Assembly (NCBI RefSeq): GCF_003054445.1
Contig: NC_042506.1
Location: 2,425,501-2,489,500, forward strand
DNA length: 64,000 nucleotides
From: Pichia kudriavzevii
Taxonomy: Eukaryota > Ascomycota > Pichiomycetes > Pichiales > Pichiaceae
Reading direction: 5' to 3'
Shown here: positions 29,022-39,042 of the stretch, piece after piece
How positions within the stretch are numbered: the stretch's first letter is position 1
How the letters are laid out: the number at the start of each line of letters is the position of its first letter
Made by a program: the position numbers and the translations under genes
The notes under the pieces: model-generated
Told to the model about the DNA's origin: nothing
What the model saw: only the letters and a program-made list of their open reading frames with translations
Database searches by the model: none

Positions 29022-29069
29022 AAAAACACAAAAACACAAAAACACAAAAACACAAAAACACAAAAACAC
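29022..29069. repeat. Octanucleotide microsatellite (AAAAACAC)x6
   Basis: Six exact AAAAACAC units fill nearly half of the 106 bp between the PSY2 stop codon and the SPS19 start. Two A-tracts broken by G follow on the SPS19 side. On the minus strand this would lie in the SPS19 promoter or 5' UTR. Confidence 0.95.
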
Positions 29070-29088
29070 AACAACACTGTATTGTAAT

Positions 29089-31140
29089 TCACACTCGGGG
29101 CCTTTTATCAGGTTCTCCCATATTACCACCACCGTTATTACATTTATTGTTTCTTTGAATATTGCGTCCTCCATTCAAGTCATGTTCATTGGCATGATCA
29201 GCATCACTACTATTAAAACCACCACAATCAACAACATCATCAACATCATCAACATCTCCCAACCCCCGTTTCAGTGTTGCGCCGAGCCCCACACTTTGAT
29301 TGCCGCGCTTGTTTTCTGCCGAGCCCCGCAGGGTGTTCTTCGCCACCTTGAAATTTGAGGGGAGACACTCAGAGAGGGCAAGACACGCTGCAGAGACAAG
29401 GGTATTTTCCCCACGCTCGGTGGTTTCCACAAGGAGTTTCAACGCTGAACGGAGTAGCTCCTTATCTTGGATGTGACGCATGTAATGGGGGTTGTTCAAC
29501 ATGACAATGTGACGCATACAACGTACACCACTGAGACGTGTTTGCATTTTTAGGGAGGATTGGCCAATGAGTGAGTCAACTCCATAGAGTAGGTTGTTAT
29601 CTATAATGAAGGATCTACTATAATCAGAATCATGGATTCGTGCAATGTGAGAGAGTAATTCAACGTTATGTTCGAGTTTGAGCATATACGATCGTTTCTG
29701 TGTGCATTCTTGTAGATATTTGATATCCCGTACTACCCGTAAAAGAGGTGTGAATAGTTTATATGCATATGCACGGTTATCATAAAACACCTCGTAGAAT
29801 GATTCGTCAATTATAGTAGAATCGCCAGGGTCAATAAGGAGTTTTATTGCTTCGTATGTCTGTGTTTGTAACCCAATATCCTCATTCCCGAGATGTATGT
29901 CAATCAGCGTTTCCATTAGCGGATTATTGTAGCATGTCGGATCCTTCAATAAGAAAAGATCATGTTCTATCATCATAGACATGACTTGCGTTATGAGCTT
30001 GACGTTATCCTCATCTGTACTCTTCATTGCATAGTCAATCAGTCGTGACAGACCCTTGGTAATCAGAAGTTTAAAAAAATCACTTCTTTGGTGTCCTTGT
30101 AAGGATTTACTCATATTGACTAATTGGTTTAGTAATTTTATTCCGTCATTTTTTAATTTAAGATCACTTTGGTTATCGTTGTACATTTGCAGATAATCAT
30201 CGAAGAACCTCTCTTCTTTCATGAGAGATTCCAATGCCTTACATTCTCGATCTTGAATCATCATGCTGATACAACCGTACCCGCAATCATCTATTAATTT
30301 CGTTAAAACAACATCTCTCAAAAATTTCAATTCGGAAATCTCCCTTATTGTTTTACTTATATTGACATCTTCAACTTTAACAACAACTTTTTCCCTGACG
30401 TTACCTTCGTAATACTCTCTCCAGTTCATCTTCAATCCAGGGTACTCAGGTTCGTACTCTAAGATGCCAATAATATTATTTAATATCCCTTCTTGAATAA
30501 ACATTTCAAAGAAATCAATTTCATTGGCAAAGACTAACGTCTTGACAATATCAGTTAAACAATAAATGTCACTAAGAAGTTTCTCTTTCTCACACTTTTG
30601 AAAGACTCTGCATAACTCACGCAACCAATCTGAATTAATTTGAGTCATCACCCTATTTCGAAACTGCGCCATTGTTAAAACATCCAATACATCCTTCAAT
30701 TGGCCAATCTTTACATCGGGTAATTCCAGAATAGGACCTGCTACAACTTCACTAATTTCACCATCACCGCTTTGAATTATGGCAACTAAACTTATATTGG
30801 GTTCAATCCCTTCCCTCTGAACTTTGATTAAAAATTCACATATTTGTAAACATCCTTCGCTTTCCTGGAAGGATAATGCGTAATCTGTCCCGTCGTCATT
30901 GTTAGTCCAAACAATCAATGTATCTTGTTGCCTTTGGTATTGAGTAGTCCCCTTAATTGGGCAGTCTAAAAGTATGTCTTTTGAATCGGCTTCATTGATA
31001 ACATGAAAATGGGGTTCTGGTTCGAATAATCCGCTGCAATATCCTGTACCTCGATCAACCCATTTATCACATGATAACGTGTACACCTTAACACGATGGC
31101 AAATATTCGATGGATCAACTTGTTCGTTTTCTTCTTCCAT
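29089..31140 (-). CDS. PSY2: Protein phosphatase 4 regulatory subunit Psy2 (SMEK/PP4R3)
   Basis: Psy2 targets the Pph3 catalytic subunit, forming PP4, which dephosphorylates gamma-H2A and Rad53 during recovery from DNA damage. The first ~110 residues form the EVH1/PH-like domain (VKVYTLSCDKWVDRGTGYCSG, SLSFQESEGC-type end). An armadillo-like SMK-1 region follows (VLTMAQFRNRVMTQINSDWLRELCRVFQ is absent only in part; shorter pieces such as LTDIVKTLVFAN are clear). The C-terminus is low complexity (Asp, Asn, Gly) and ends in a basic PDKRPRV. It has 683 residues against 858 in S. cerevisiae. SPS19 and PSY2 are neighbours there too. Confidence 0.92.
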   Translation of the reverse strand: MEEENEQVDPSNICHRVKVYTLSCDKWVDRGTGYCSGLFEPEPHFHVINEADSKDILLDCPIKGTTQYQRQQDTLIVWTNNDDGTDYALSFQESEGCLQICEFLIKVQREGIEPNISLVAIIQSGDGEISEVVAGPILELPDVKIGQLKDVLDVLTMAQFRNRVMTQINSDWLRELCRVFQKCEKEKLLSDIYCLTDIVKTLVFANEIDFFEMFIQEGILNNIIGILEYEPEYPGLKMNWREYYEGNVREKVVVKVEDVNISKTIREISELKFLRDVVLTKLIDDCGYGCISMMIQDRECKALESLMKEERFFDDYLQMYNDNQSDLKLKNDGIKLLNQLVNMSKSLQGHQRSDFFKLLITKGLSRLIDYAMKSTDEDNVKLITQVMSMMIEHDLFLLKDPTCYNNPLMETLIDIHLGNEDIGLQTQTYEAIKLLIDPGDSTIIDESFYEVFYDNRAYAYKLFTPLLRVVRDIKYLQECTQKRSYMLKLEHNVELLSHIARIHDSDYSRSFIIDNNLLYGVDSLIGQSSLKMQTRLSGVRCMRHIVMLNNPHYMRHIQDKELLRSALKLLVETTERGENTLVSAACLALSECLPSNFKVAKNTLRGSAENKRGNQSVGLGATLKRGLGDVDDVDDVVDCGGFNSSDADHANEHDLNGGRNIQRNNKCNNGGGNMGEPDKRPRV

Positions 31141-31495
31141 CTGTTATGTACACAGTCCTTGTAACTGAAAAGTCCCTGTGAACAAGCCACGTACTTCTTT
31201 GTTTGTAGTTCTCTATTGAAAACAATGTTGAGCTCTAAAATTATCCGCATCATCATCATAGTCACGTAATGTTTTTCAGATTAACGCGCTGATTCTCTCA
31301 AAGTGAGCACAACGCGTTGTTCGATAAGGAAAAAGGCTGTAAAAATTTCATTTTCCAGATAAATTTAGAAAGAAAAGCACATGCGAATACATTAGAAAAT
31401 TGTGATACAAATTGCTGCTACAAATTTGAACAACATAGATTGATGTGCTAGTAAACGGATTATTGACAAAAAAAAAGAAAAGAATAAATAGGCTG
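31141..31495. promoter_or_regulatory. PSY2 promoter / ZWF1 3'... inter-gene region with ACGCGT palindrome
   Basis: This 355-bp interval lies upstream of PSY2 and downstream of ZWF1, both on the minus strand. It holds a perfect 12-bp palindrome, ACAACGCGTTGT, at 31309-31320, whose centre is the MCB core ACGCGT. It lies about 170 bp before the PSY2 start. No gene is seen. Confidence 0.45.
31309..31320. promoter_or_regulatory. 12-bp palindrome with MCB core upstream of PSY2
   Basis: ACAACGCGTTGT is a perfect palindrome centred on ACGCGT, ~170 bp upstream of PSY2. MBF binding is a motif-based guess. Confidence 0.4.
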
Positions 31496-33016
31496 TTAAA
31501 ACTTTGAACTGTTCAATTCTTTAGGAGTAGTTAATGGCCATTGGTAATTTTCTCTTGGTTCCTTTACATAACCATGGTTTCTCAAAAATTCGTCAATCTC
31601 CTTTGGACCTCTGGAACCGTAAGGATACTTGGTTGGAGTTGGACCATCGGGGCCTTCGATATGTTCTAGTAATGGAGTGAACAAAGCCCATGAAATGTCC
31701 AATTCATCGTCTCTAACAAAATTTGAATGATCATCCATTAAGGCATCTTTAATCAAAGATTCATAAGCTTCTGGAATGTAAAATTCGGAGGAATACCTAT
31801 TCTTGTAAGTCAAATCCATTTCTGAAATCGACACTTGATTGGAAACACCAGGTACTTTGATGTTCATTTTCAAATACATTGCCTCGTTTGGTTGGATCCT
31901 AATAACCAACTCATTCCTAGCAGAGTTTTTGAAGATTCCATTTTCTACTGGTTTGAACTGGATTCTAATTTCCACCTTGGATTGATTCAAGGCCTTGCCT
32001 GCCTTTAGAATGATCGGAACATTATTCCATCTTTCGTTTGCCACATTTAAAACTAAGGCAGCATAAGTGACAGCTTTAGAATCTGGATTGACGGTATCAT
32101 CATCCAAGTAACCAGGTTTACTACCATCTTCAGATTTATCATATTGACCTACCAACACATTATTGAAATCAATTTGTTCAATTGCCTTTAACACTTTAAC
32201 CTTTTCATCTCTGATAGATTCTCCATTAAAATCCGCTGGTTTTTCCATCAAAACAATAGTCAAGACTTGTAACAAATGATTTTGGATAACATCTCTTATT
32301 ATACCAATGGAATCAAAGTAACCACCACGTCCTTCAGTTCCAAAGTTCTCCTTAAAAGTGATTTGGATGGTGTCAATAAATTGATTGTTCCAAGAACTGC
32401 TCAAAAACGTATTTGAAAACCTCAAAGGAATTAAATTCTTAACCATTTCTTTGCCCAAATAATGATCAATTCTAAACAATTCATCTTCATTCCAAAGTGG
32501 AGCTAAAGACTTTTGTAGCTCACGGGACGAGCTCAAGTCATGGCCAAAGGGTTTCTCGACAATTAGCCTAGCAATACCAGAATCACCTGGATGACAATGT
32601 TTTTTCAACATTGTTGCAACGGTTGTAAAGACAGACGGTGGTAAAGCCAAATAGTACAACCTGTGAGACTCTTTCACGTTTGCCTCATCGTCGTACTTAT
32701 TGATTAGCTTCTCCAATTTTTCAAAACCTTCACTGTCGTCGTAGTTTGACTGGTGATACTCGAGAATCTGCAGAAACTTCTCCAGAGACTGCCTTTCAGC
32801 ATCTGTTCTCTTGTTCAATTTCAAGTACGGCTTTATTCTGTTCCTCAAGTCATCATTTGATAGTTTTGATCGAGCAAACCCAATGATTTTGGTTGTTTCT
32901 GAGAGCTGGCCCTCCCTGAATAGTCCAAACAGGGCGGGGAAAGTCTTCTTCTTGGCTAAATCTCCAGACGCACCAAAGACAACGATAATGGTATTTTCGA
33001 TAAACTGGACACCCAT
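31496..33016 (-). CDS. ZWF1: Glucose-6-phosphate dehydrogenase Zwf1
   Basis: Zwf1 oxidises glucose-6-phosphate to 6-phosphogluconolactone with NADP+. It is the first and rate-limiting step of the oxidative pentose phosphate pathway and a main cytosolic NADPH source. The 506-residue protein matches the usual ~505. The coenzyme loop GASGDLAKKK is near residue 15, and the substrate/active-site motif RIDHYLGKE near residue 184. RYSSEFYIPEAYESLI and the final WPLTTPKEL are typical of fungal enzymes. NAR1 lies next upstream in the same orientation, as in S. cerevisiae. Confidence 0.98.
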   Translation of the reverse strand: MGVQFIENTIIVVFGASGDLAKKKTFPALFGLFREGQLSETTKIIGFARSKLSNDDLRNRIKPYLKLNKRTDAERQSLEKFLQILEYHQSNYDDSEGFEKLEKLINKYDDEANVKESHRLYYLALPPSVFTTVATMLKKHCHPGDSGIARLIVEKPFGHDLSSSRELQKSLAPLWNEDELFRIDHYLGKEMVKNLIPLRFSNTFLSSSWNNQFIDTIQITFKENFGTEGRGGYFDSIGIIRDVIQNHLLQVLTIVLMEKPADFNGESIRDEKVKVLKAIEQIDFNNVLVGQYDKSEDGSKPGYLDDDTVNPDSKAVTYAALVLNVANERWNNVPIILKAGKALNQSKVEIRIQFKPVENGIFKNSARNELVIRIQPNEAMYLKMNIKVPGVSNQVSISEMDLTYKNRYSSEFYIPEAYESLIKDALMDDHSNFVRDDELDISWALFTPLLEHIEGPDGPTPTKYPYGSRGPKEIDEFLRNHGYVKEPRENYQWPLTTPKELNSSKF

Positions 33017-33560
33017 ATCAGAGGTATTGTATTTGTAGACTGTGTTTTATTTTATTTGTTTTTGCTCCTTAATAACAAGAACGTTGACAGTTTTAGATAG
33101 TGTCAACCCTTATATGCCAATACAAAATTTGATTAATAATTTTCTTTTTCTAAATTTTTTTTTTTTTCCCCTCTGCAATACCTAATATGGAGAAGAAAAA
33201 AAAAACGGAATAATATTCTCGGTCCCTAGAATCGACAATTTTTCCGGTGGCGGTGATTTAATTGATTGACTAGATAGTACCCAGTGTGTAGTTCGCCGTG
33301 TACAATAAGATGAGATACAATTGAGCAGAAATTATGTGTATGTCTGACTGGTGGATTATACACTGGTCAATCTGTGAACGCGTGAGCTTTTGGGTGAATG
33401 TGGGGTAATTGCAACAGAGGAGAAGGCGTGTAGTTGTGCAACTGTGGCCTAAACGTTACTTATGTACTCAGAGATACGTATACTATAAACGCAGCACCCC
33501 GGCTGGTTGATGTCCGAAATAGAAGGTTCATACTATAAGTGAGTTATCGGACTTGGAAGC

Positions 33561-33594
<34 letters not shown>

Positions 33595-33961
33595 AAAAAA
33601 AACAATTACGTGGATATGGGAAATGAGGTAAATAATTTGTCATACTTTTGACCACAATCGCCGGGATTTGCAGCGCTTAATCTCCATTTGGCACAAGCTT
33701 GTAGCGCAGATGCTGGAAAAAAAAGGTGGGAGTTTATTCGTCCTAGCGCGTGCACGTGACTTGCAGACATTTCCGAGCAAAAGAGTGAGAGAGACAAAAA
33801 GAATGAGCTCGGGGTTTGAAGAGCCCTGTACAGTTATGACAGTTGGAGAGCAGTATAGTTACTGCCAACATTCACAGCTTTTGGAGACGAGATACGCCAA
33901 GGGAGAGTGAATTGCGGTTTTGTATTTGTTCAGTTCTATACATTAGACACGGAGAGATCGA
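33017..33961. promoter_or_regulatory. ZWF1 promoter / NAR1 3' flank
   Basis: This 945-bp stretch has no supported gene. It contains a run of 30 A at 33563-33592 and an ACGCGT near 33375. TCCGA and TCGGA half-sites flank about 30 bp at 33513-33550. T- and A-tracts lie at about 33157-33210. Open frames at 33606-34073 are chance readings. Confidence 0.5.
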
Positions 33962-35428
33962 TTACCACGATGAAAAGAGCTGTGTAGGATCGGCCATTTC
34001 GTCTAGATTATTGTCTTGTTGTGATACTACTCTAGTTGGTGAGACGACATGTGTATCCAATCCGTGCCTATGAGACCATGCAAGTAGTTTCTCATTCGAG
34101 ATGGTCTCGCTAGGAAGCTCTCTGTACCGAATGAGAACCTGACCTAACCATTCCTCACTCGATCCTTCTTCGCCAACGGCAATTTGGCCCCCACCATTGG
34201 CACATCCTCCAGGACACGCCATCACCTGCACAACGTTGCACTCTGTGAGGTCAATCTCCCGCTTGGGGACCTCCTCGTCCCGAGTAACACCTCCCCTGCC
34301 TCTTCTTCTACTCACTAGCGTTCTCCGTGTAGCTTTACTCTTATCTCCTTTCAGTTTACGTACCAGGTTCTGTATATTCTTAAACCCATTGATTATCCCA
34401 GCCCTTCTCCTCACCTCACCATCGACAACTAACTGCAGCTCAACGATATCCTCGTTTCTACCCTTTATCTCAACGATCTCACCTCCAAATTTATCCTGAC
34501 ATTTCATAAGATAGTTTGTGGCATAACCGCCGCTTGCATCTCCCAAATCATCTCCCCAGCCACAATCTCCCTCCTCAAACCATCCAGATGGTGATATTTT
34601 CCTGATAAAATCACCATAATCTACTTTCTCATTCAATACTTCCTCGATGATCTTGTCAATATCAATTCTTTCATCTTCTTCAATCATGCTGATCAACTCA
34701 CGCGGAGTAATCACACAGTCAACAACATCGTCCCTACTAGCTTCTAGTTTCTTATCAAAACATGGCATAATAGCCAAATTGTAAACCTTAGTTTCGTCTT
34801 TCTTCAAGACCTCCTTTATAAGTTTACCTGTAATATACTGTGGTGACTTCACATTGCTTAGTTTGTTTAGTATCTCTTTATGAGTTTTTTCAACGTATAA
34901 CACCCATCCAGGGCATATGCTTGTCATGACACATTTATCAGAGACATCTCTATTCTCAATTTCCTTGAACATTGCATCATAAGCAATTCTTCTCCCAAGA
35001 TTAACACTGACCATATACTGAAAGTTGAAATACTCGCTGAATAACTTGTAGAGTACAATATCCATTTTCTTAACGTCAATATCAAATGCATTTGATAGAC
35101 TGGCACGCACTTGCTGACTGAGACTTAGAACATATTCAAAGTCCTTATTCTCATTCCAGAAATTGATAAACTCCTTATAACTGTGTTGTGCAACTAAGAC
35201 TTCCTCACTAGATGTAATACATCCCGAACATGCAAGACAGTCTGTCAACGATATCTGAGCTCTTTCTAGTTTGCGTCCTGATTTTTTAACTTCTCCATTT
35301 GCCTCTATCTCCACCTCTTCGATTTCAAGTTCAACATGATCCCGCTGTTTTTCTTCCACCGGCTTGATACATGCGACACTGGGTTTTATAAAATCATTCA
35401 AGTCATCTGCTGATAATAGCGATGTCAT
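33962..35428 (-). CDS. NAR1: Cytosolic Fe-S assembly protein Nar1
   Basis: Nar1 is an iron-only-hydrogenase-like protein of the cytosolic iron-sulfur assembly pathway, bridging early scaffold (Cfd1-Nbp35) and late targeting complexes. The 488-residue protein carries an N-terminal cluster site (Cys near 20, then CLACSGCITSSEE). C-terminal cluster ligands lie in CPGWVLYVEKTH, MPCFDKKLEASRDD and CPGGCANGGGQ. All are hallmark motifs of the family, which lacks hydrogenase activity. Length matches S. cerevisiae (491). Confidence 0.95.
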   Translation of the reverse strand: MTSLLSADDLNDFIKPSVACIKPVEEKQRDHVELEIEEVEIEANGEVKKSGRKLERAQISLTDCLACSGCITSSEEVLVAQHSYKEFINFWNENKDFEYVLSLSQQVRASLSNAFDIDVKKMDIVLYKLFSEYFNFQYMVSVNLGRRIAYDAMFKEIENRDVSDKCVMTSICPGWVLYVEKTHKEILNKLSNVKSPQYITGKLIKEVLKKDETKVYNLAIMPCFDKKLEASRDDVVDCVITPRELISMIEEDERIDIDKIIEEVLNEKVDYGDFIRKISPSGWFEEGDCGWGDDLGDASGGYATNYLMKCQDKFGGEIVEIKGRNEDIVELQLVVDGEVRRRAGIINGFKNIQNLVRKLKGDKSKATRRTLVSRRRGRGGVTRDEEVPKREIDLTECNVVQVMACPGGCANGGGQIAVGEEGSSEEWLGQVLIRYRELPSETISNEKLLAWSHRHGLDTHVVSPTRVVSQQDNNLDEMADPTQLFSSW

Positions 35429-35576
35429 AACGTATCAACTAGAAGTGTACAAGAAATGAAGGAAAAAAGTAGTTTATATTTGAAGAATTCGTAATTGCAA
35501 AAAAAAAATAGAATGCTGACAATTACACAATCTCATTCGTTATCTCGAATTATCAGTTAGGTGAAAAAAGAAAAAG

Positions 35577-36815
35577 TTAGACCTCAAGGTCGGATAACTC
35601 CAGCTCTTCCCCAACTTGTTTATAGGAGTCATTGGCAGTAGCCAAATTTAAATACAGTTGCAAAATGGATAAAATCCACAACTGCAACAAGCAAGCAGCA
35701 CTAATAATAACCAGTATGTATGCAGAGTGATCAGCCCCCATATTAACAACAAGTTGCAGTTGTTCCTCAGTTGCAGACATGAATAGTACACCACTCAAAA
35801 CAAGCGCAAAGGGCGCTAAATATTGGAAACTTCTGATCTCTTTATCTACTGGCTCATCCTGGTCATCTAAAAGAAATGAAATTTCCATTATACGGGAAAA
35901 CCCACCAGCCATTAACACAATACCGAAAAACGCATGCACTTTAGTTGAAATGATCAGCTCTTGCACATGCTCTGACATCGCATATCCTGTGAAGATCAAC
36001 GTCAATGCAGGAACAAAATTCCTCTTTTTGCCCAAAGATAGATACATTCCGAGCATACCTGCGCACCAAAATATAATACCCATACTTGTGTGTTGGTAGT
36101 CACTATGGGACCATGGTTCCCATGGCCTGTGTTCGGTGAATGTATTGATAATCCCCCAGATGGTTATAACTGTTGAATCATACATTTCTTGTGAATATCT
36201 TCCATTGTTATGTCTAAGCCATGGTATCATCAAAGACATTGAAAGAATGAAACCGTAAAATATAAATGACATACCCATTATACCATGTGCATTACATTGT
36301 CCAGTATGTGAGTCGTAACAAAACCCAAGCATTGCAACAACCGACATGGCTAATTTAATCAATCCTAGCAAAACAACGGCACATGATAAAACTTTATAAG
36401 TTATATTGATAACCTTACTTTGTATCCTTTTAGCGGCCAAACCGTTCACAATCAATCCAATGTAGAAGAATACCATGAACCATGCAGTGCCTCTACTGGT
36501 AGAATTTTCATGTCCATTGACATCATTGAATCTGAAAAATAATGCCTCCAGAAACGCATAAATTTGGCATATAACCTGAATACCTAATGACACAATCGTC
36601 CTATTTGCTACAGCATATGCTGCACCCACACTTGGTGTTATCACTAGAATGAATAATGAAACCAACCAATGAAATGTTCGGGTTTTCCAATGTTCATGCA
36701 ATGAATTTCTTTGTGACTCTGCCTCTGGCCCCGGCTCGTCCATACTCATTCCTTCATGTGCTACCACGAGTGCTATCAATAAAAATATAGCCGCATACTT
36801 CAATCTGGGTGTCAT
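35577..36815 (-). CDS. YTP1: Multi-pass membrane protein, Ytp1 family
   Basis: This is a polytopic membrane protein of unknown function. A signal peptide or signal anchor (YAAIFLLIALVVAHEG) is followed by about ten hydrophobic segments. Between them are the conserved loops LHEHWKTRTFHWLVS, TEHRPWEPWSHSDYQHT and SEHVQELIISTKVHAFFG. The His-rich loops are typical of the Ytp1-like domain family. I start at the ATG at 36815 (MTPRLKYA), giving 412 residues. The longer open frame begins with a TTG. In S. cerevisiae YTP1 lies only a few genes from NAR1 and ZWF1, which supports orthology. Confidence 0.85.
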   Translation of the reverse strand: MTPRLKYAAIFLLIALVVAHEGMSMDEPGPEAESQRNSLHEHWKTRTFHWLVSLFILVITPSVGAAYAVANRTIVSLGIQVICQIYAFLEALFFRFNDVNGHENSTSRGTAWFMVFFYIGLIVNGLAAKRIQSKVINITYKVLSCAVVLLGLIKLAMSVVAMLGFCYDSHTGQCNAHGIMGMSFIFYGFILSMSLMIPWLRHNNGRYSQEMYDSTVITIWGIINTFTEHRPWEPWSHSDYQHTSMGIIFWCAGMLGMYLSLGKKRNFVPALTLIFTGYAMSEHVQELIISTKVHAFFGIVLMAGGFSRIMEISFLLDDQDEPVDKEIRSFQYLAPFALVLSGVLFMSATEEQLQLVVNMGADHSAYILVIISAACLLQLWILSILQLYLNLATANDSYKQVGEELELSDLEV

Positions 36816-36948
36816 TGTATCGTCGAATATACCAATAGGCCACAAAAATCAACTGGAAAAAGACACCCGTAATCCCATTAATACAATAAAATCAGCTGTT
36901 GTTTAGTGTACACATTTTTCCCTCACGAACTTCTAAATTTGTCGGATC

Positions 36949-39042
36949 TCATTTTTCTCTTTTCCGACGCAGCGAAAATATCGAACTGCGATGGCTCGGC
37001 ACCTCAACAGTATTTGCTGTTGGTACAATAGTCTGTGATTGTGTATGTGCTTGTGCTTGTGCTTGTGTCGGACAATGCGGCTGCTGTTCTGGTACTATAT
37101 AACCAAGCGGTGTTGCTGGTGGTGTTGGAATTTGAGAGACGCCTGAGGTTGCTGCAACAGGTATTTGGTGAGGTAATAAGGAGAGAAAATCCGAGGAATT
37201 ACCACATTCAACGTCATCATCTTCAAACGAAAATTCAATATTCGCAGAAAATAATGTCTTATCAAGTTCACTGACATGATCTTCCGAATCATAATCGCTT
37301 CCAGAATCAGCATAGTAAAGCTGTTCATCAAGGTATTTGTCTTCATCCTCAATTTCCCTGTAAAATAGAAGGTACGCTGTTGATAGACCTGTACCGTCAC
37401 CAAAAAACTTAAATACAAAATCTTCATCAATCTTTTCTATGGTTTCATCGTCAAATAGTAACCACCCATAGAGCTCTGTTTTTACTAGTGAAACATAATG
37501 CCCATGATAAGGACCACCACCAATATGCACAACAACCCCGTATAACTCATAAAGTTTCTCTAGTTTAGTGTCATCTTCCGTTGTAGCTATTCTTAGGGTT
37601 TTAGGGTATTCAACACGATAAAACATCTTCACCATCCGACCTAGCTGCTCAGAATACTTAAATCTTTTCAAATGGAAAGCTATCACTTTAGGAATCCTTT
37701 TGAGCTTAATAGACTTCGCTGCTTCTTGGTACGAATAACAGTTTTCACAATAGAACTTATTGTTTTCGTTTAACATTTCGATTTTAGAATACAATTTCAA
37801 GCAATTTGTGATTGAACTGTCGGGTTCTATATCAACAGACAAATCTAAAAATGATTCTGTCCTAAAAGAAGAATTATCACAACTTAAACATTTAGTTTCA
37901 GATATTAATTCTCCTTCAAAAATGTCGGTTATTAACTGTTCACTATGTTGCAATCCGAGACTTTCTAGAATATTGTTGACAAGAAAATTAAGAAACTCGT
38001 GGGCATCTTGATGCTGTGCATTCCTGAACATAATATTCTCACGTTTAAGAACTTCGATCAAATTATACGGCGATAGCACCCCTGTATTTGATTTATTTTC
38101 AGCTATGCATTCGAATGCATCCTTCAAAACCGTAAACATATTTTCCGCTTTCAGACCATACTCTTCATTATAGCCATGATCCAAGTTAATAATGGGCCCT
38201 CGAATTAATGCACTCCTTTTGCGCCATTCAAGCGAAGCATCGGGATCATCAATCAATCCAACTAAAGTCACATTCCCTTGTGAATTTTCAAAATAGTTAA
38301 ACTCCAGTTTTTTTAACGCTGGATACTGGGAAGTTAGACGTCTTTTTAACTTCTTGTCTTGATAAGAGGATAATCGAAAGTTATCTTGATGGTACATTTT
38401 ATTCAGCGGTTCCTCGTGCTGTTCGACATGCTCGTTTGACTTATTTGTGCTGAAAAATCCTTTCTTTTGCACTGGTTGGTTGGAAGCATCTTGACTTCCT
38501 GATTGTTGGTTTTGTGAATGATGCGGCGGGTTTGAGACCGCCTGTGGGATCTGATCTGGATTTTTCCCGGGGACATCAAACTTCCTCTTTCTCCGTTTAT
38601 CTTTGGCAAATCCATATTCCAATATAGCTCTGCGAAAATTAGGGGTGTGGTATAAACATTGAAAAATTGATGTTACATAGCAATTATAGCCATAGTTCTC
38701 TATCCCAAATAGTTTTTCAGACCCGTTGCCATAAGGTAACTTCAAATCGTTATGATTAATAATCCCAAATTCAAGTGCTGAAATTTCTTCGGAGCTATAT
38801 GTAGTTTTCATAAGCTTGAGTTTTGTATCTTTTTCAGCATTTCTAGAAGATTTGGAATTATTTGCAGAACGACTGGTTACACCCTTTAGTATATTAGTAT
38901 CGTTCTTGTTCTGTGGTTTCTGGTTCGACTTTGCTTTAGACTTCGAAAATGCGGGGTTAGCCACGAACTCCTTCTCCGATTCCTCTGGTTCCTTCTCTCG
39001 TGTAGTGCCTTTAGTAGACAGACTTTTGAACCGCTTTAACAT
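36949..39042 (-). CDS. UBP9: Ubiquitin-specific protease, Ubp9/Ubp13 type
   Basis: This deubiquitinase is of the USP family. The Cys box is at about 113-130 (FGIENYGYNCYVTSIFQC) with the nucleophile at C121. The oxyanion Asn five residues before it is kept, but the usual Gly-Asn-Thr before Cys reads Gly-Tyr-Asn. A zinc site has CLSC and CENC pairs, and the His box is GPYHGHYVSLV. The start is the ATG at 39042 (MLKRFKSLS), which resembles the Ubp9/13 N-termini; an ATG 78 bp upstream adds a hydrophobic stretch unlike them. It has 697 residues (S. cerevisiae ~750). S. cerevisiae Ubp9/13 act with Duf1-type WD40 partners. Confidence 0.88.
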   Translation of the reverse strand: MLKRFKSLSTKGTTREKEPEESEKEFVANPAFSKSKAKSNQKPQNKNDTNILKGVTSRSANNSKSSRNAEKDTKLKLMKTTYSSEEISALEFGIINHNDLKLPYGNGSEKLFGIENYGYNCYVTSIFQCLYHTPNFRRAILEYGFAKDKRRKRKFDVPGKNPDQIPQAVSNPPHHSQNQQSGSQDASNQPVQKKGFFSTNKSNEHVEQHEEPLNKMYHQDNFRLSSYQDKKLKRRLTSQYPALKKLEFNYFENSQGNVTLVGLIDDPDASLEWRKRSALIRGPIINLDHGYNEEYGLKAENMFTVLKDAFECIAENKSNTGVLSPYNLIEVLKRENIMFRNAQHQDAHEFLNFLVNNILESLGLQHSEQLITDIFEGELISETKCLSCDNSSFRTESFLDLSVDIEPDSSITNCLKLYSKIEMLNENNKFYCENCYSYQEAAKSIKLKRIPKVIAFHLKRFKYSEQLGRMVKMFYRVEYPKTLRIATTEDDTKLEKLYELYGVVVHIGGGPYHGHYVSLVKTELYGWLLFDDETIEKIDEDFVFKFFGDGTGLSTAYLLFYREIEDEDKYLDEQLYYADSGSDYDSEDHVSELDKTLFSANIEFSFEDDDVECGNSSDFLSLLPHQIPVAATSGVSQIPTPPATPLGYIVPEQQPHCPTQAQAQAHTQSQTIVPTANTVEVPSHRSSIFSLRRKREK

